Assembly (NCBI RefSeq): GCF_052116585.1
Contig: NZ_JBQKKT010000026.1
Coordinates: 1-33,879, forward strand
DNA from: Luteococcus sp052116585
GTDB taxonomy: Bacteria > Actinomycetota > Actinomycetes > Propionibacteriales > Propionibacteriaceae
Length of the DNA stretch: 33,879 bases
Reading direction: 5' to 3'
This document shows, one piece after another, positions 16,784 to 25,655 of this stretch (positions are counted from its first letter, which is position 1; the number at the start of each line of letters is the position of its first letter). A model generated the notes under the pieces. It was not told the DNA's origin and ran no database searches. It saw only the letters and a program-made list of their open reading frames with translations. Both the position numbers and the translations under genes were made by a program.

Positions 16784-16810
16784 CAATGACACCGCCTTCT
16801 GGTGTCATTG
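16784..16810. promoter_or_regulatory. Perfect palindrome, probable operator of the lactonase operon
   Basis: CAATGACACC (16784-16793), a 7-base centre and GGTGTCATTG (16801-16810) form a perfect 10-bp inverted repeat. It has no T-tract and lies upstream of a start codon, over the expected -35 element, which suits an operator better than a terminator. Confidence 0.55.
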
Positions 16811-17278
16811 CACGGTCCGCGTGGGACGATCCGCCGGGGCGCCACCCGGGACGATCGAGCAACGGAGCTCCCAGACCTGAGAAAGCTGAAGAATAACTGA
16901 AACCAGCGATTCGCCGTCACCGCCCACGCCGGCCGGACAAAGGGCGCTCGAACTGCCGCGCACCGCACGCGCCGATCCTCGATCCCCACGGGGATTGAAA
17001 TGCAACGCTCCACCTGTGGCACAGGGAAAGAGCCTTAGCGCACGAGCCCCGCCGCAGGGAAGTCCCCAGTTCAGGAAGTCGACGTCGTGGCCCACCCTGC
17101 ACAGCCATGACCCGCCCAAGTCGTCATCTTGAATCCCCCCATTCGACGTCCACGCTTGTTACCTTGCACACACTGTTCGGCGGGGGCCGGGAGTGAGCAG
17201 AGCTCGGGGGCAGAAGAATGACCATTGGTTGTAGTGCGTGTGGCGCCATCGTGTGCGCCACGGTTGCCCGGATGGCCC
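16811..17278. other. Non-coding stretch before the polysaccharide operon
   Basis: No convincing gene lies in these 468 bases; frames on both strands are compositionally poor. At 16982-16995 there is ATCCCCACGGGGAT followed by TGAAATG, which looks like the end of a CRISPR repeat but occurs once only. A 25-codon frame (17218-17295) overlaps the next gene start. The promoter of the polysaccharide operon should lie in the last 150 bases, where AT content rises slightly, but I cannot place it. Confidence 0.5.
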
Positions 17279-18814
17279 ATGTCCACACCAGCTGACGTCC
17301 GCGTCGGCCTGCTGGGAGAGGGCACCTACCCTACCGCCAAGGGCGGGGTCAGCACTTGGGCCGACCTGCTGATCCGGAGCCTGCCCGATCACGAATTCCA
17401 CGTCGTCTCCATCGTGGGACTCGAACGCACCCCCATCTGGCGGCGAGAACCCAATGTCAAGAGCCTGACCCTGGTCGGCATGTGGGATCCGCCCGCTCGC
17501 AAGGTCCGCTTCCGCGGGCGAGCCACCAACCTGCAGCTGCGCAACTGCCGTGACAGCCTGCACGCCATGTGGCGATGCATCCTGCCCCCAGAAGGCCAGG
17601 AAGCGGATCTGGCGGGCATGGAGGAGGCGATGCAGTCGATCGTCACCTCGAGCCCCCAGCCCCTGAGCTGGCTGTTGCGCCAGCAAGGATCCACCGAGGC
17701 CATGCTCGATGCCTGGGCACTCCATGCCCGAGGACGCAATCTGCCCACCATCTCCGGTGGTCGCGCCGCGCTGGTGGCCCGGCACACGGACCGCGCCCTG
17801 GCCGTGATGGACACCGAATGGCCCGAGGTGGACGTGATCAATGCCACGTCCAACGGCCCGTCCTCGCTGATGGCCCTGGCCCGCCACTGGCGCGACGGGA
17901 CCCCCATCATGCTCACCGAACACGGCGTCTACCTGCGTGAGCGTTACCTGGCGGTGGCCGAGGAAGGCATGCCGTGGGACGTGCGCTACGCGATGATGGC
18001 CTTCACCCGTGCCGTCTGCCAGCTCGCCTATGAACGCTCCGAGGTGCTGACGCCAGTGAGCGACTTCAACGGCCGCTGGGCCGTGCACCTGGGCGCCGAG
18101 CCGGCCACGGTGCGCCCGATCGCGAACGGCGTCGAGGCCGGCAGATTCCCCGTCATCCTCACCGAGCCAACGGTGCCCACCATCTCCTGGGTGGGACGCA
18201 TCGATCCCCTGAAGGACCTCGGAACCCTGGTGTGGGCCTTCTCCAGGGTCCGGGAGCGCGTCCCGCAGGCCAGGCTGAGACTCTTCGGCCCCACCCCCGC
18301 GGGCAACGAGGACTACGAGCAAGAGGTACGCGAGCTCGTCACCCGGCTGTCCCTGCAGGACCACGTCACCTTCGAGGGGCCACGCCCCTCTGCCCTGCCA
18401 GCGCTGGAGGCGGGCCACGTCGTGGCCCTGTCCAGCATCTCCGAAGGCATGCCGTTCACGGTCATCGAGGCGATGATGTCCGGTCGAGCCACCGTCAACA
18501 CCGACGTCGGCGGCGTGGGCGAGGTCACGGGCTGCGACGGCACTGCCGGCATCCTGGTGCCACCCCGCGATGCGGAAGCCATGGGCGACGCCCTGGCTGA
18601 CCTCCTGCTGGACCATGACGAACGTCGGCGAATGGCACGTGCCGCGCGGCGTCGGGCGCTGGAGAAGTTCAATGTCGACACCTTCACGGCCCACTACCGG
18701 GCCATGTATGCGCAAACCGCCAGCAGCCGCAGCATCCCCAGCCGTGCCCTGCTCGATGACCCGTCCCCCAGCACCCCCCAGGATCCCCCACTCCGGCGAA
18801 AGGTGGGCGCGTGA
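17279..18814 (+). CDS. pelF: PelF-type GT4 glycosyltransferase
   Basis: This 511-residue protein is cytoplasmic and without membrane segments. The N-terminal GT-B half has GEGTYPTAKGGVSTW (13-27), the PelF form of the nucleotide-sugar glycosyltransferase start, and MLTEHGVYLRERY, another PelF hallmark. The C-terminal half has ISWVGRIDPLKDL and the donor-site EGMPFTVIEAMMSGR (E-x7-E type). PelF polymerises a GalNAc-containing chain from UDP-sugars in Pel biosynthesis. The last 40 residues are Ser/Pro-rich and disordered. It is the first gene of four that overlap end to start (GTGA overlap with the next), so all are co-transcribed. I chose the ATG at 17279; a TTG at 17225 would add residues with no homology. 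Confidence 0.85.
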   Translation: MSTPADVRVGLLGEGTYPTAKGGVSTWADLLIRSLPDHEFHVVSIVGLERTPIWRREPNVKSLTLVGMWDPPARKVRFRGRATNLQLRNCRDSLHAMWRCILPPEGQEADLAGMEEAMQSIVTSSPQPLSWLLRQQGSTEAMLDAWALHARGRNLPTISGGRAALVARHTDRALAVMDTEWPEVDVINATSNGPSSLMALARHWRDGTPIMLTEHGVYLRERYLAVAEEGMPWDVRYAMMAFTRAVCQLAYERSEVLTPVSDFNGRWAVHLGAEPATVRPIANGVEAGRFPVILTEPTVPTISWVGRIDPLKDLGTLVWAFSRVRERVPQARLRLFGPTPAGNEDYEQEVRELVTRLSLQDHVTFEGPRPSALPALEAGHVVALSSISEGMPFTVIEAMMSGRATVNTDVGGVGEVTGCDGTAGILVPPRDAEAMGDALADLLLDHDERRRMARAARRRALEKFNVDTFTAHYRAMYAQTASSRSIPSRALLDDPSPSTPQDPPLRRKVGA

Positions 18815-20346
18815 CCACCCAACTGAGACCCCCGACGACGGACCACCTGACGGGGGATGACCGCGTCCCCCGCCGCGGCATCCCCGATGCCTCGGCGCGC
18901 TCCGATTCCCCCCATCTGGAGGCGCTGCCTGCCGACAGCCCGCGGCAATCAGACCATGAGCAGCCTCGGCCAGCCCCGTCACCGCCGCCCGCAGGCAGTG
19001 GCCGAGGGGCACACCTGCGACTCGCCACCCGCGATGCACTGCCCGGCCGCCAGGCACTGCCACGCCGCGCCATCCCCGAGGGCCAGTTGCCGGACCACGT
19101 CCGCGAGGCGCTGCCCCGCGTCGTCGCGGGAGCCGTCGACGTCTTCGACGCGGCCGCCCGGCTGGAGGCCCAGGGCATGGGTGACGTGGTGGCGCGCCAG
19201 GCCGGCTATGCCTCCACCTTCGACCATGCCCGGGCGCTACTGCAGGGGATCACACCACCGAAGAACTCGAGCACACCCAGCACCTTCCGGCGATCCGTGC
19301 TGTCCGCGGTTCTGCGTGGTTTCGTGATGCTGATCGGCGTGCTGATCTGTGTGCTGGCCGTGCCTGCCGATCGTCCGGCGCTGCACACCTTCGCCGCCGG
19401 TGGCGCCGCCTGGTTCAGTGCCCAGACCGTGAGCGCCGCCATCTGGTGGGGCCTGGGCCAACGACAGGAGGGTCGCGGCGCCACCCTGGCCCTGGCGATC
19501 TCCGTCTTCGAGGTGCTGGTGGGACTCGCCTTCTTCACCATCATGGGAAGCCCCGAGCTCGCCACCTGGGTGATGTGGGGTTCCACCGCCGCCGTCTGGC
19601 TCTCCCGGCGGCGCCTGACCCGTTCCCTGTGGCTCACCCTGGCAGCACTCGGTATCGCCCTCATCGGTCTGGGTCTCGACGGTCCGTGGCGCGTGACACC
19701 AGCCATCCTGGCGCTGGGGGCCGGCTACGCAATCTCTGCGGGCCAGTTGCTGCACGCGGTGCGGACCCAGCCCAACATGATGATCGACGGGTGGCACCGG
19801 GTGCTGGTGATGGCCTGCATCCAGACGCTGGCCCCGGTCACCATGCTGTGGGTGGCGGCTGGCTGGGTGGGGCCGGAATTCCTCGTCGTCGCGCTGGGCT
19901 CGATGGTCGCCTCCGCCGCGTCGGACCCGCTGGTGGAGATCGCCAGCCAGGCTGTCCGCCGGATCGCAGACCGGGGCCTGTCCTGGCGGACGGTGCGCCG
20001 ACGCACCGCCATGGCGGGCGTGCTGGTGACGGCGGGCGCAGCGCTGGGCGGTCTGGGCGCAGGCCTGCTCGCCTCCTACCTGCTGCGTGGCATCCCACCG
20101 GGCCTGCCGGCCATCTCGATCACACTGGCGGTGAGCACCTTCTCCGTCGGCGGGGCGCTGCTGCTGCGCACCGGTGACGCCCGCGGCGCCACCTGGCTGG
20201 CCCTGGTGAGCTCCGGTTTGCTGGCCCTGGTGCTGGCGTCGACGCCCAACCTGCCGGGCTGGCTGTTCATCGGGATCGACCTGTTCTCGGTGGCCGTCAT
20301 CGGAGCCCTGGCAGCCCGTCGCCTCAGTTCTCCACAGGTATGGTGA
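18811..20346 (+). CDS. Multi-pass membrane protein of the Pel-like operon (candidate exporter or flippase)
   Basis: This 511-residue protein starts at a GTG that overlaps the pelF stop. Residues 1-160 are soluble: a Pro/Arg-rich disordered stretch and a helical part (about 85-145). Residues about 165-505 hold roughly 12 hydrophobic helices, the first being FVMLIGVLICVLAVPA and the last GWLFIGIDLFSVAVIGALAA. I do not recognise the sequence family. In Pel loci PelF works with PelG, a 12-helix flippase-like protein, and this protein has the same gene position and helix count. An analogous role in moving the polymer across the membrane is inferred, not shown by motif. Confidence 0.7.
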   Translation: MTTQLRPPTTDHLTGDDRVPRRGIPDASARSDSPHLEALPADSPRQSDHEQPRPAPSPPPAGSGRGAHLRLATRDALPGRQALPRRAIPEGQLPDHVREALPRVVAGAVDVFDAAARLEAQGMGDVVARQAGYASTFDHARALLQGITPPKNSSTPSTFRRSVLSAVLRGFVMLIGVLICVLAVPADRPALHTFAAGGAAWFSAQTVSAAIWWGLGQRQEGRGATLALAISVFEVLVGLAFFTIMGSPELATWVMWGSTAAVWLSRRRLTRSLWLTLAALGIALIGLGLDGPWRVTPAILALGAGYAISAGQLLHAVRTQPNMMIDGWHRVLVMACIQTLAPVTMLWVAAGWVGPEFLVVALGSMVASAASDPLVEIASQAVRRIADRGLSWRTVRRRTAMAGVLVTAGAALGGLGAGLLASYLLRGIPPGLPAISITLAVSTFSVGGALLLRTGDARGATWLALVSSGLLALVLASTPNLPGWLFIGIDLFSVAVIGALAARRLSSPQVW

Positions 20347-21011
20347 TCGGCATGCACCTGGCGAGTCCCTGGTACATCCACCCCGCAGTGGCCCCTGATG
20401 CGTGGACGGATCTGCGCGCCGGACGGCTGCCGCTGGCCTGGGCCGTGGTGAACGTCAACAGCGGCCCCGGCGGGCCGGACGACCCCTACTATGCGCAAGC
20501 TCTCGCGCCGGGCTGCGCCACCACCCTGGTGGGCTATGTGACCGTCGGCTATGGCCGCCGCAGCACCCACGAGGTGCTGGCCGAGGCGCGGTTGTGGCGC
20601 GAGCTGTACGGCATCACCGACGTCATGCTGGACGAGGTCCCCTACCAGGCCGCGCAGGACAACTGGAGCATGGACACCATCGCCGCCCTGCGCCGCGACG
20701 GCGTGGACCGCGTCTTCACCAACCCCGGATGCGTCCCCGTCGTGGACCTGCTGCACGCCAGCGACGCGGTCTGCGTCGCCGAGCAGACCTGGCAGACCTA
20801 CCGTTCCCTGGACTGGCCGCAGTGGTTGGTGGACGGCTTCCCCGGCCGCACCTGGCACCTGGTGCACAGCACCCCCGCCTCCGAGCGCGAGGCGGCGCTG
20901 GCGCTGGCTGCGCAGCGTGAGGCCGGTTTCGTGTGGGTCACCGACGCGGAACTGCCCAACCCGTGGGGCGCCCTGCCGGCTGGGCTGGGCACAGGAACCG
21001 TGGACGCGTGA
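20340..21011 (+). CDS. Spherulin-4 (GH135-like) family protein
   Basis: This 223-residue TIM-barrel protein has the Spherulin-4 blocks PLAWAVVNVNSGPGG (31-45), VGYVTVGYGRR (64-74), ITDVMLDEVPY (92-102) and a late AEQTW (147-151). Asp98, Glu99 and Glu148 fit the acidic active-site set of fungal Sph3 (GH135), which cuts galactosaminogalactan. No signal peptide or lipobox is present, so it appears cytoplasmic, unlike its fungal relatives. The ATG overlaps the stop of the membrane protein gene, and its own stop overlaps the next ATG (TGATG). It likely acts on the polymer or its precursor. The activity is inferred. Confidence 0.75.
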   Translation: MVIGMHLASPWYIHPAVAPDAWTDLRAGRLPLAWAVVNVNSGPGGPDDPYYAQALAPGCATTLVGYVTVGYGRRSTHEVLAEARLWRELYGITDVMLDEVPYQAAQDNWSMDTIAALRRDGVDRVFTNPGCVPVVDLLHASDAVCVAEQTWQTYRSLDWPQWLVDGFPGRTWHLVHSTPASEREAALALAAQREAGFVWVTDAELPNPWGALPAGLGTGTVDA

Positions 21012-21898
21012 TGCGGACGCGGGCGCTGGGTCCCCTGCTGGCCTGCGCCGTGGCACTCGCCGGCTGTATGGGCAGCGGCCAGCCCGACGCCGCGGCCGTC
21101 GCTTCCCGCGGCACGTCGGACGGCCCCACCCGATCCGCGCCCGGCAAACGCACCACCCCGTCGCCACTGGTGCGCAGGCCCTCACCGGCGGGCCAGCCCT
21201 CCGTGTGGCGACCCGTGCAGGGACAGCCCTTCCACATCCAGCTGACCGGACGCCCGGTGGTGCCCGAGGGTGTCTCGGTGGTGATCCTGGACTGGGAGGA
21301 GACGCCGACCACGACCGTCGCCGCACTGCGAGCCCGCGGCGTCACTCCCATCTGCTACCTCAATGCCGGGGGCCACGAGGACTTCCGGCCGGACCGGGGG
21401 CGTTTCCCGTCGGCCGTCGTGGGGCGGCCACTCGATGGCTGGCCCGGAGAGCGCTGGCTGGACATCCGGCAACGGGACCGACTGCTGCCGATCATGGCGT
21501 CCCGGATGGACGTCTGCCGCCAGAAGGGCTTCACCGGGGTGGATCCCGACAACCTGGACGGCCACGAGACCACCAGCGGTTTCCCCCTCACGTCGGGCGA
21601 TGCCGTCGCCTATCAGAAGGGCCTGGCGGAGTTGGCCCACCAGCGTGGGCTGGCCATTGGCCTGAAGAATGCGCTTGACCTGCTGCCCCGGGTGTCCGGC
21701 GTCGTGGACTTCGCCGTCAACGAGGAATGTCTGGCCCACGACGAGTGCGGCACCTATCGCGATTTCCTGGCCAGCGGGAAGGCCGTCTTCCACATTGAGT
21801 ACGCGGGGTCTCTGCGCGAGCTCTGCAGCAGCCGGCCGGCAGGATTCAGCACTGTGCTGGCGCCGCCGGAACTGGATGGCCCCACCCGGCGCTGCTGA
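21011..21898 (+). CDS. GH114-type lipoprotein (endo-alpha-1,4-polygalactosaminidase family)
   Basis: This 295-residue lipoprotein has a signal ending in the lipobox LAGC (Cys19), a Ser/Pro/Thr linker (20-75) and a GH114 TIM barrel (about 80-290). Family motifs are VVILDWEE, GVTPICYLNAGGHEDFRPD, GFTGVDPDNLDGHE (the conserved D-P-D-N segment with a catalytic Asp) and DFAVNEECL (a catalytic Glu). GH114 enzymes hydrolyse alpha-1,4-linked galactosamine polymers. It would trim or release the polymer at the outer face of the membrane. It is the last gene of the operon; the next sequence is the ISL3 fragment, so further genes may have been lost. Confidence 0.8.
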   Translation: MRTRALGPLLACAVALAGCMGSGQPDAAAVASRGTSDGPTRSAPGKRTTPSPLVRRPSPAGQPSVWRPVQGQPFHIQLTGRPVVPEGVSVVILDWEETPTTTVAALRARGVTPICYLNAGGHEDFRPDRGRFPSAVVGRPLDGWPGERWLDIRQRDRLLPIMASRMDVCRQKGFTGVDPDNLDGHETTSGFPLTSGDAVAYQKGLAELAHQRGLAIGLKNALDLLPRVSGVVDFAVNEECLAHDECGTYRDFLASGKAVFHIEYAGSLRELCSSRPAGFSTVLAPPELDGPTRRC

Positions 21899-21935
21899 GG
21901 TCCAAGTCCGTCCATTGGTGGCGCCTAGACGGTAT

Positions 21936-22389
21936 GGGTGACCCGCTCTATGCCGCCCGCCGGACCCTGTCCACCGGCGCCGACCTGCTCAACGACAAGC
22001 AGAAGGACCGACTGGACACCCTGTTCGCCGACGACGCCCACGTCGAGGTCGAGGTCACTTGGAGCGTCTACCAGCGCATGATCGCCGCCTACCGCCACGA
22101 GAACCGGCGCCACGGCCGCGAGCTGATGGCCCGGCTCATCGACTCGATCAGCACCGGCGTCCCCAAGGCCCTGGTCGAGATCACCAAGCTCGGCAGGACG
22201 CTGAAGAAGCGCGCCGCCGACGTCCTGGCCTACTTCGACCGGCCCAGCACCTCCAACGGGCCCACCGAGGCGATCAACGGCAGGCTCGAGCACCTGCGCG
22301 GCTCGGCGCTGGGGTTCCGCAACCTGACCAACTACATCGCCAGATCCCTGCTCGAGACCGGCGGGTTCAGACCCCGACTACACCCTTGA
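21936..22389 (+). pseudogene. C-terminal fragment of an ISL3 transposase
   Basis: From GDPLYAARR to the stop (TGA at 22387-22389) this fragment has the same sequence as the end of the ISL3 transposase at 28216-28665. It lacks the zinc finger and the first two acidic catalytic residues and keeps only the region around the last catalytic Glu (NGPTEAINGRLEHL). It cannot work as a transposase. Its left breakpoint lies just after the GH114 gene. Confidence 0.9.
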
Positions 22390-22401
22390 TTCGGATGAGC
22401 C
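21940..22401 (+). repeat. 462-bp direct repeat, left copy (right copy 28216-28677)
   Basis: Both copies end at the ISL3 right terminal repeat (GAGCC). Homology stops sharply at 22402/28678 and, with one mismatch at 21939, near 21936 on the left. Direct orientation allows deletion or amplification of the lactose genes by homologous recombination. Confidence 0.9.
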
Positions 22402-22525
22402 TTGCCGGTAACGTCCTGCAAGGAAGGCGCGGTCTTGGACGCGGCGAGGTGCGCGAAGAGTGGGGGCACGCTCGCCCGGCTCCGATCGTGGCGCAGCCTG
22501 CCGACCACCTTGGCTCATCACCCAC

Positions 22526-22535
22526 TCACATGTGA
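22526..22535. promoter_or_regulatory. Palindrome TCACATGTGA upstream of lacZ
   Basis: A perfect 10-bp palindrome lies 30 bases before the lacZ ATG. A weak promoter, TTGGCT (22511) and TGAAAA, can be drawn around it. It is a candidate operator; the 163-bp gap shows nothing else of note. Confidence 0.3.
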
Positions 22536-22564
22536 AAAACAGCGGGCCGAGAGGAGATCCATCG

Positions 22565-25500
22565 ATGATCGTTCCCAGGTACTACGAGGACTTGGCCGTT
22601 CTGCACGAGAACACGCTCCCGGCACGTTCCTACTACATCCCGAGTTCCACGCCGCTCGACCCCGGTCCGGAGGCTCGTGACTCCTCCGATCGTCTGCAGC
22701 TGCTGAACGGTGAGTGGTCGTTCCGGTACTTCGAGAGCATCCACGAGCTTCGGGACCACTTCTACGAGCGCGACTTCCCCGCGGGCGGTTTCGATCGTGT
22801 GCCGGTGCCGAGCACGTGGCAGCACCAGGGCTACGACCACCACCAGTACACGAACATCCGCTACCCCTTCCCGCTCGATCCGCCGTTCGTCCCGCAGGAC
22901 AATCCGTGCGGCGCGTACGTCCACGAGTTCGAGTACACGCCCAGTGAAAACGCCCCGAGCTCTCATCTCACCTTCGAAGGCGTCGACTCCTGCTTCTACG
23001 TGTGGCTCAACGGCAAGTACGTCGGCTACAGCCAGGTCTCGCACGCCACCGCCGAGTTCGACGTCACCGAGATCATCGAGCCGGGCACCAACCGCCTGGC
23101 CGTCCTTGTACTCAAGTGGTGCGACGGCAGCTACCTGGAAGATCAGGACAAGTTCCGCGTCAGCGGGATCTTCGGCGACGTCTACCTGCTCTCGCGGCCG
23201 GCCTCCGTCCTCTTCGACTACTTCACCACCACGACGATCGACACGACGGGGGCCACGGTCGAGATCCGGGGGCTCTACCGCGGCAAGTCCGTGCCGACCT
23301 CCGCCGAACTCACCGACGCCGATGGGACGCGCGTCGCAAGCGGTGAGTTGCAGGAGTTCTCCGGCGACGACACGTACACCCACCGGGTCCAGCTGCGCGT
23401 TGAGGACCCGCAGCTGTGGACCGCCGAGAATCCTTACCTCTACACCCTCACCCTCACCTCACCGCAGGAGGTCGTCACCGACCGCGTCGGCATCCGTGAG
23501 ATCACGGTCGTGAATGCCGTCGTCCACGTCAATGGGCAGCCGATCAAGCTGCGCGGCGTCAACCGCCACGACTCCGACCCGGTCACCGGTCCGGCCATCG
23601 ACCTCGATCACATGAAAACCGACCTGCGGTTGATGAAGCAGCACAACATCAACGCGGTGCGCACCGCTCACTATCCAAACGCGCCGCGCTTTTACCAGCT
23701 GTGCGACGAATATGGATTCTTCGTCATGGGCGAGGCCGACAACGAGAGCCACGGCACCCAGTTTCAGTTCCTGGAGGACCCCTCCTTCGCGAATCAGGTC
23801 GAACACTGGAACGAGCCGATCGCGGACAACCCCGAGTGGATCGAGGCGACCCTCGACCGCACCCGACTTTGCGTCATCCGTGAGAAGAACCGCCCGAGCA
23901 TCGTCATGTGGTCGGCGGGCAACGAGGGCGCATACGGGTGCACTTTCGAAGCCGCGCTCGCGTGGATGGCCGAGTTCGACCCCACCCGCCTTACGCACTA
24001 CGAGAGCGCCTTCTACCGTAACAGCAAGCGGAAGTACGACTACTCGAACATCGACCTCTACAGCCGGATGTACCCCGCGCTGCACGAGATTCACGAGTAC
24101 CTTGATTCCGACCCGGACAAGCCGTTCATCCTCGTGGAATACAGCCACGCCATGGGCAACGGCCCCGGTGACCTCGAAAACTACTGGGAGATCATCCGGG
24201 CCGACGAGCGCATGTGCGGCGGCTTCGTGTGGGAATGGTGCGACCACGCCGTCTACAAGGGCAAGGCCGACAACGGCAAGGACATCTATTTCTATGGCGG
24301 TGACCACGGCGAAGACATCCACGACGGCAACTTCTGCATGGATGGTCTCGTCTACCCCGATCGCACGCCCCACACGGGTCTGTTGGAGCTCAAGAACGTC
24401 CACCGGCCTGTCCGCGTCCTCGGGTTCGACCAGCACACCGGCCGGCTCACCCTGCGCAACGACATGGACTTCACCGATCTGCGCGATCACATCTACCTGA
24501 CCTGCGGAGTCGTTTGCGACGGCGAGGTGGTCAAGACTGTGCGCGTCGATCTCGACGAGAGCGTGCCGCCGCGGTCCGAGACAACCGTGACGCTCACGCC
24601 GACCGTGCCCGAGGCGGGCACCTGCCACCTGCTCGTGACGTCTCATCTGAAGGGCGAGGTGCCATTCCTCACGGAGGGGCATGAGCTCGGCTTCGACGAA
24701 CTCGAACTGACCACCGCCGATGGACGCAACCAGAGGGCGGTCGCTCTCCTGGAGGGCACCGAGCCGGGCTCGGGCCGGTTGCGCGTCACCGAGGACGCCT
24801 CCTCCATCACCGTCGAGTCCGAGGCGTTCCGGTACGCCTTCGACACGCGCACAGGGCTGCCCCAGACCATGACCCTCGGCGGTCGGGATCTGCTCGATGC
24901 TCCCGCGCAGATCAATATCTGGCGGGCACCGACGGACAACGACATGAACATCAAAGCCGAGTGGAGACGCGCCCACTACGACGCCGCCTCGGCACGCGCC
25001 TACTCCGCAAGCGTCGAGCCAGGCGCGGATGCGGTGACGCTCACCTTCCCCCTCGCGGTCGTGGCGCCCACGATCCAGCCGATCCTGAAGGTGGAGGCCG
25101 CCTGGCACGTGAACACCTCCGGTGCGGTGCAGGCGTCCCTCTCAGTGAGGCGTGACCCTGCCTTTCCGTCGCTGCCCCGCTTCGGGATCAGGCTGTTCCT
25201 ACCCAAGGAGATGTCGCAGGTTACCTATTGCGGCTTGGGTCCGTTCGAGAGCTACGTCGACAAACGCCGAGCTTCCCATCACGGCCTCTTTAGCTCCGAC
25301 GTCTTCCGCCTGCACGAGGACTACCTGCGTCCGCAGGAGAACGGCAGCCACGCGGACTGTGACTACGTCATCGTGGCCGGAGGCGGTCTGTCCCTCACCG
25401 CCGTGGGGAGCGAGACCTTCTCCTTCAACGCCTCCCCTTACACGCAGGAAGAGCTGGCGAGACGTGCCCACAGCTATGAACTCGTACCGGCGGGCAGCAC

Positions 25501-25633
25501 CGTTTTGTGCCTGGACCACGCCAACGCCGGGATCGGGTCCAACAGCTGCGGTCCTGAACTCCTCGAAAAGTACCGCGTGGATGCCGAGACGTTCCGGTTC
25601 GACATCACCCTGATTCCCACCATCGAGCAGTGA
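22565..25633 (+). CDS. lacZ: Beta-galactosidase, GH2 (LacZ type)
   Basis: This 1022-residue protein is a full-length LacZ-type enzyme. In order it has the jelly-roll sugar-binding domain (PVPSTWQHQGYDHHQYTNI), the immunoglobulin-like domain, the TIM barrel, a further Ig-like domain and the C-terminal Bgal small-chain domain (NIWRAPTDNDMNIKAEWRR). Catalytic motifs are present: GEADNESHG, WSAGNEG (acid/base Glu454) and ILVEYSHAMGNG (nucleophile Glu525). No signal peptide, so it hydrolyses imported lactose or galactosides in the cytoplasm. The ATG at 22565 has AGAGGAGA upstream; longer starts lack homology. The sequence is of the Actinomyces/Bifidobacterium style, consistent with lateral transfer. 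It is followed closely by the symporter gene. Confidence 0.93.
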   Translation: MIVPRYYEDLAVLHENTLPARSYYIPSSTPLDPGPEARDSSDRLQLLNGEWSFRYFESIHELRDHFYERDFPAGGFDRVPVPSTWQHQGYDHHQYTNIRYPFPLDPPFVPQDNPCGAYVHEFEYTPSENAPSSHLTFEGVDSCFYVWLNGKYVGYSQVSHATAEFDVTEIIEPGTNRLAVLVLKWCDGSYLEDQDKFRVSGIFGDVYLLSRPASVLFDYFTTTTIDTTGATVEIRGLYRGKSVPTSAELTDADGTRVASGELQEFSGDDTYTHRVQLRVEDPQLWTAENPYLYTLTLTSPQEVVTDRVGIREITVVNAVVHVNGQPIKLRGVNRHDSDPVTGPAIDLDHMKTDLRLMKQHNINAVRTAHYPNAPRFYQLCDEYGFFVMGEADNESHGTQFQFLEDPSFANQVEHWNEPIADNPEWIEATLDRTRLCVIREKNRPSIVMWSAGNEGAYGCTFEAALAWMAEFDPTRLTHYESAFYRNSKRKYDYSNIDLYSRMYPALHEIHEYLDSDPDKPFILVEYSHAMGNGPGDLENYWEIIRADERMCGGFVWEWCDHAVYKGKADNGKDIYFYGGDHGEDIHDGNFCMDGLVYPDRTPHTGLLELKNVHRPVRVLGFDQHTGRLTLRNDMDFTDLRDHIYLTCGVVCDGEVVKTVRVDLDESVPPRSETTVTLTPTVPEAGTCHLLVTSHLKGEVPFLTEGHELGFDELELTTADGRNQRAVALLEGTEPGSGRLRVTEDASSITVESEAFRYAFDTRTGLPQTMTLGGRDLLDAPAQINIWRAPTDNDMNIKAEWRRAHYDAASARAYSASVEPGADAVTLTFPLAVVAPTIQPILKVEAAWHVNTSGAVQASLSVRRDPAFPSLPRFGIRLFLPKEMSQVTYCGLGPFESYVDKRRASHHGLFSSDVFRLHEDYLRPQENGSHADCDYVIVAGGGLSLTAVGSETFSFNASPYTQEELARRAHSYELVPAGSTVLCLDHANAGIGSNSCGPELLEKYRVDAETFRFDITLIPTIEQ

Positions 25634-25655
25634 ACTAGTGAAGGGTCACAACGAC

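Noticed and set aside
16982..17060. CRISPR array
   Set aside because: Only one repeat-like unit is present and no regularly spaced second copy could be found, so it is not annotated as an array.
17218..17295. 25-residue leader ORF with Cys residues before pelF
   Set aside because: No ribosome binding site, and it overlaps the pelF start in another frame. Chance is the simpler reading.
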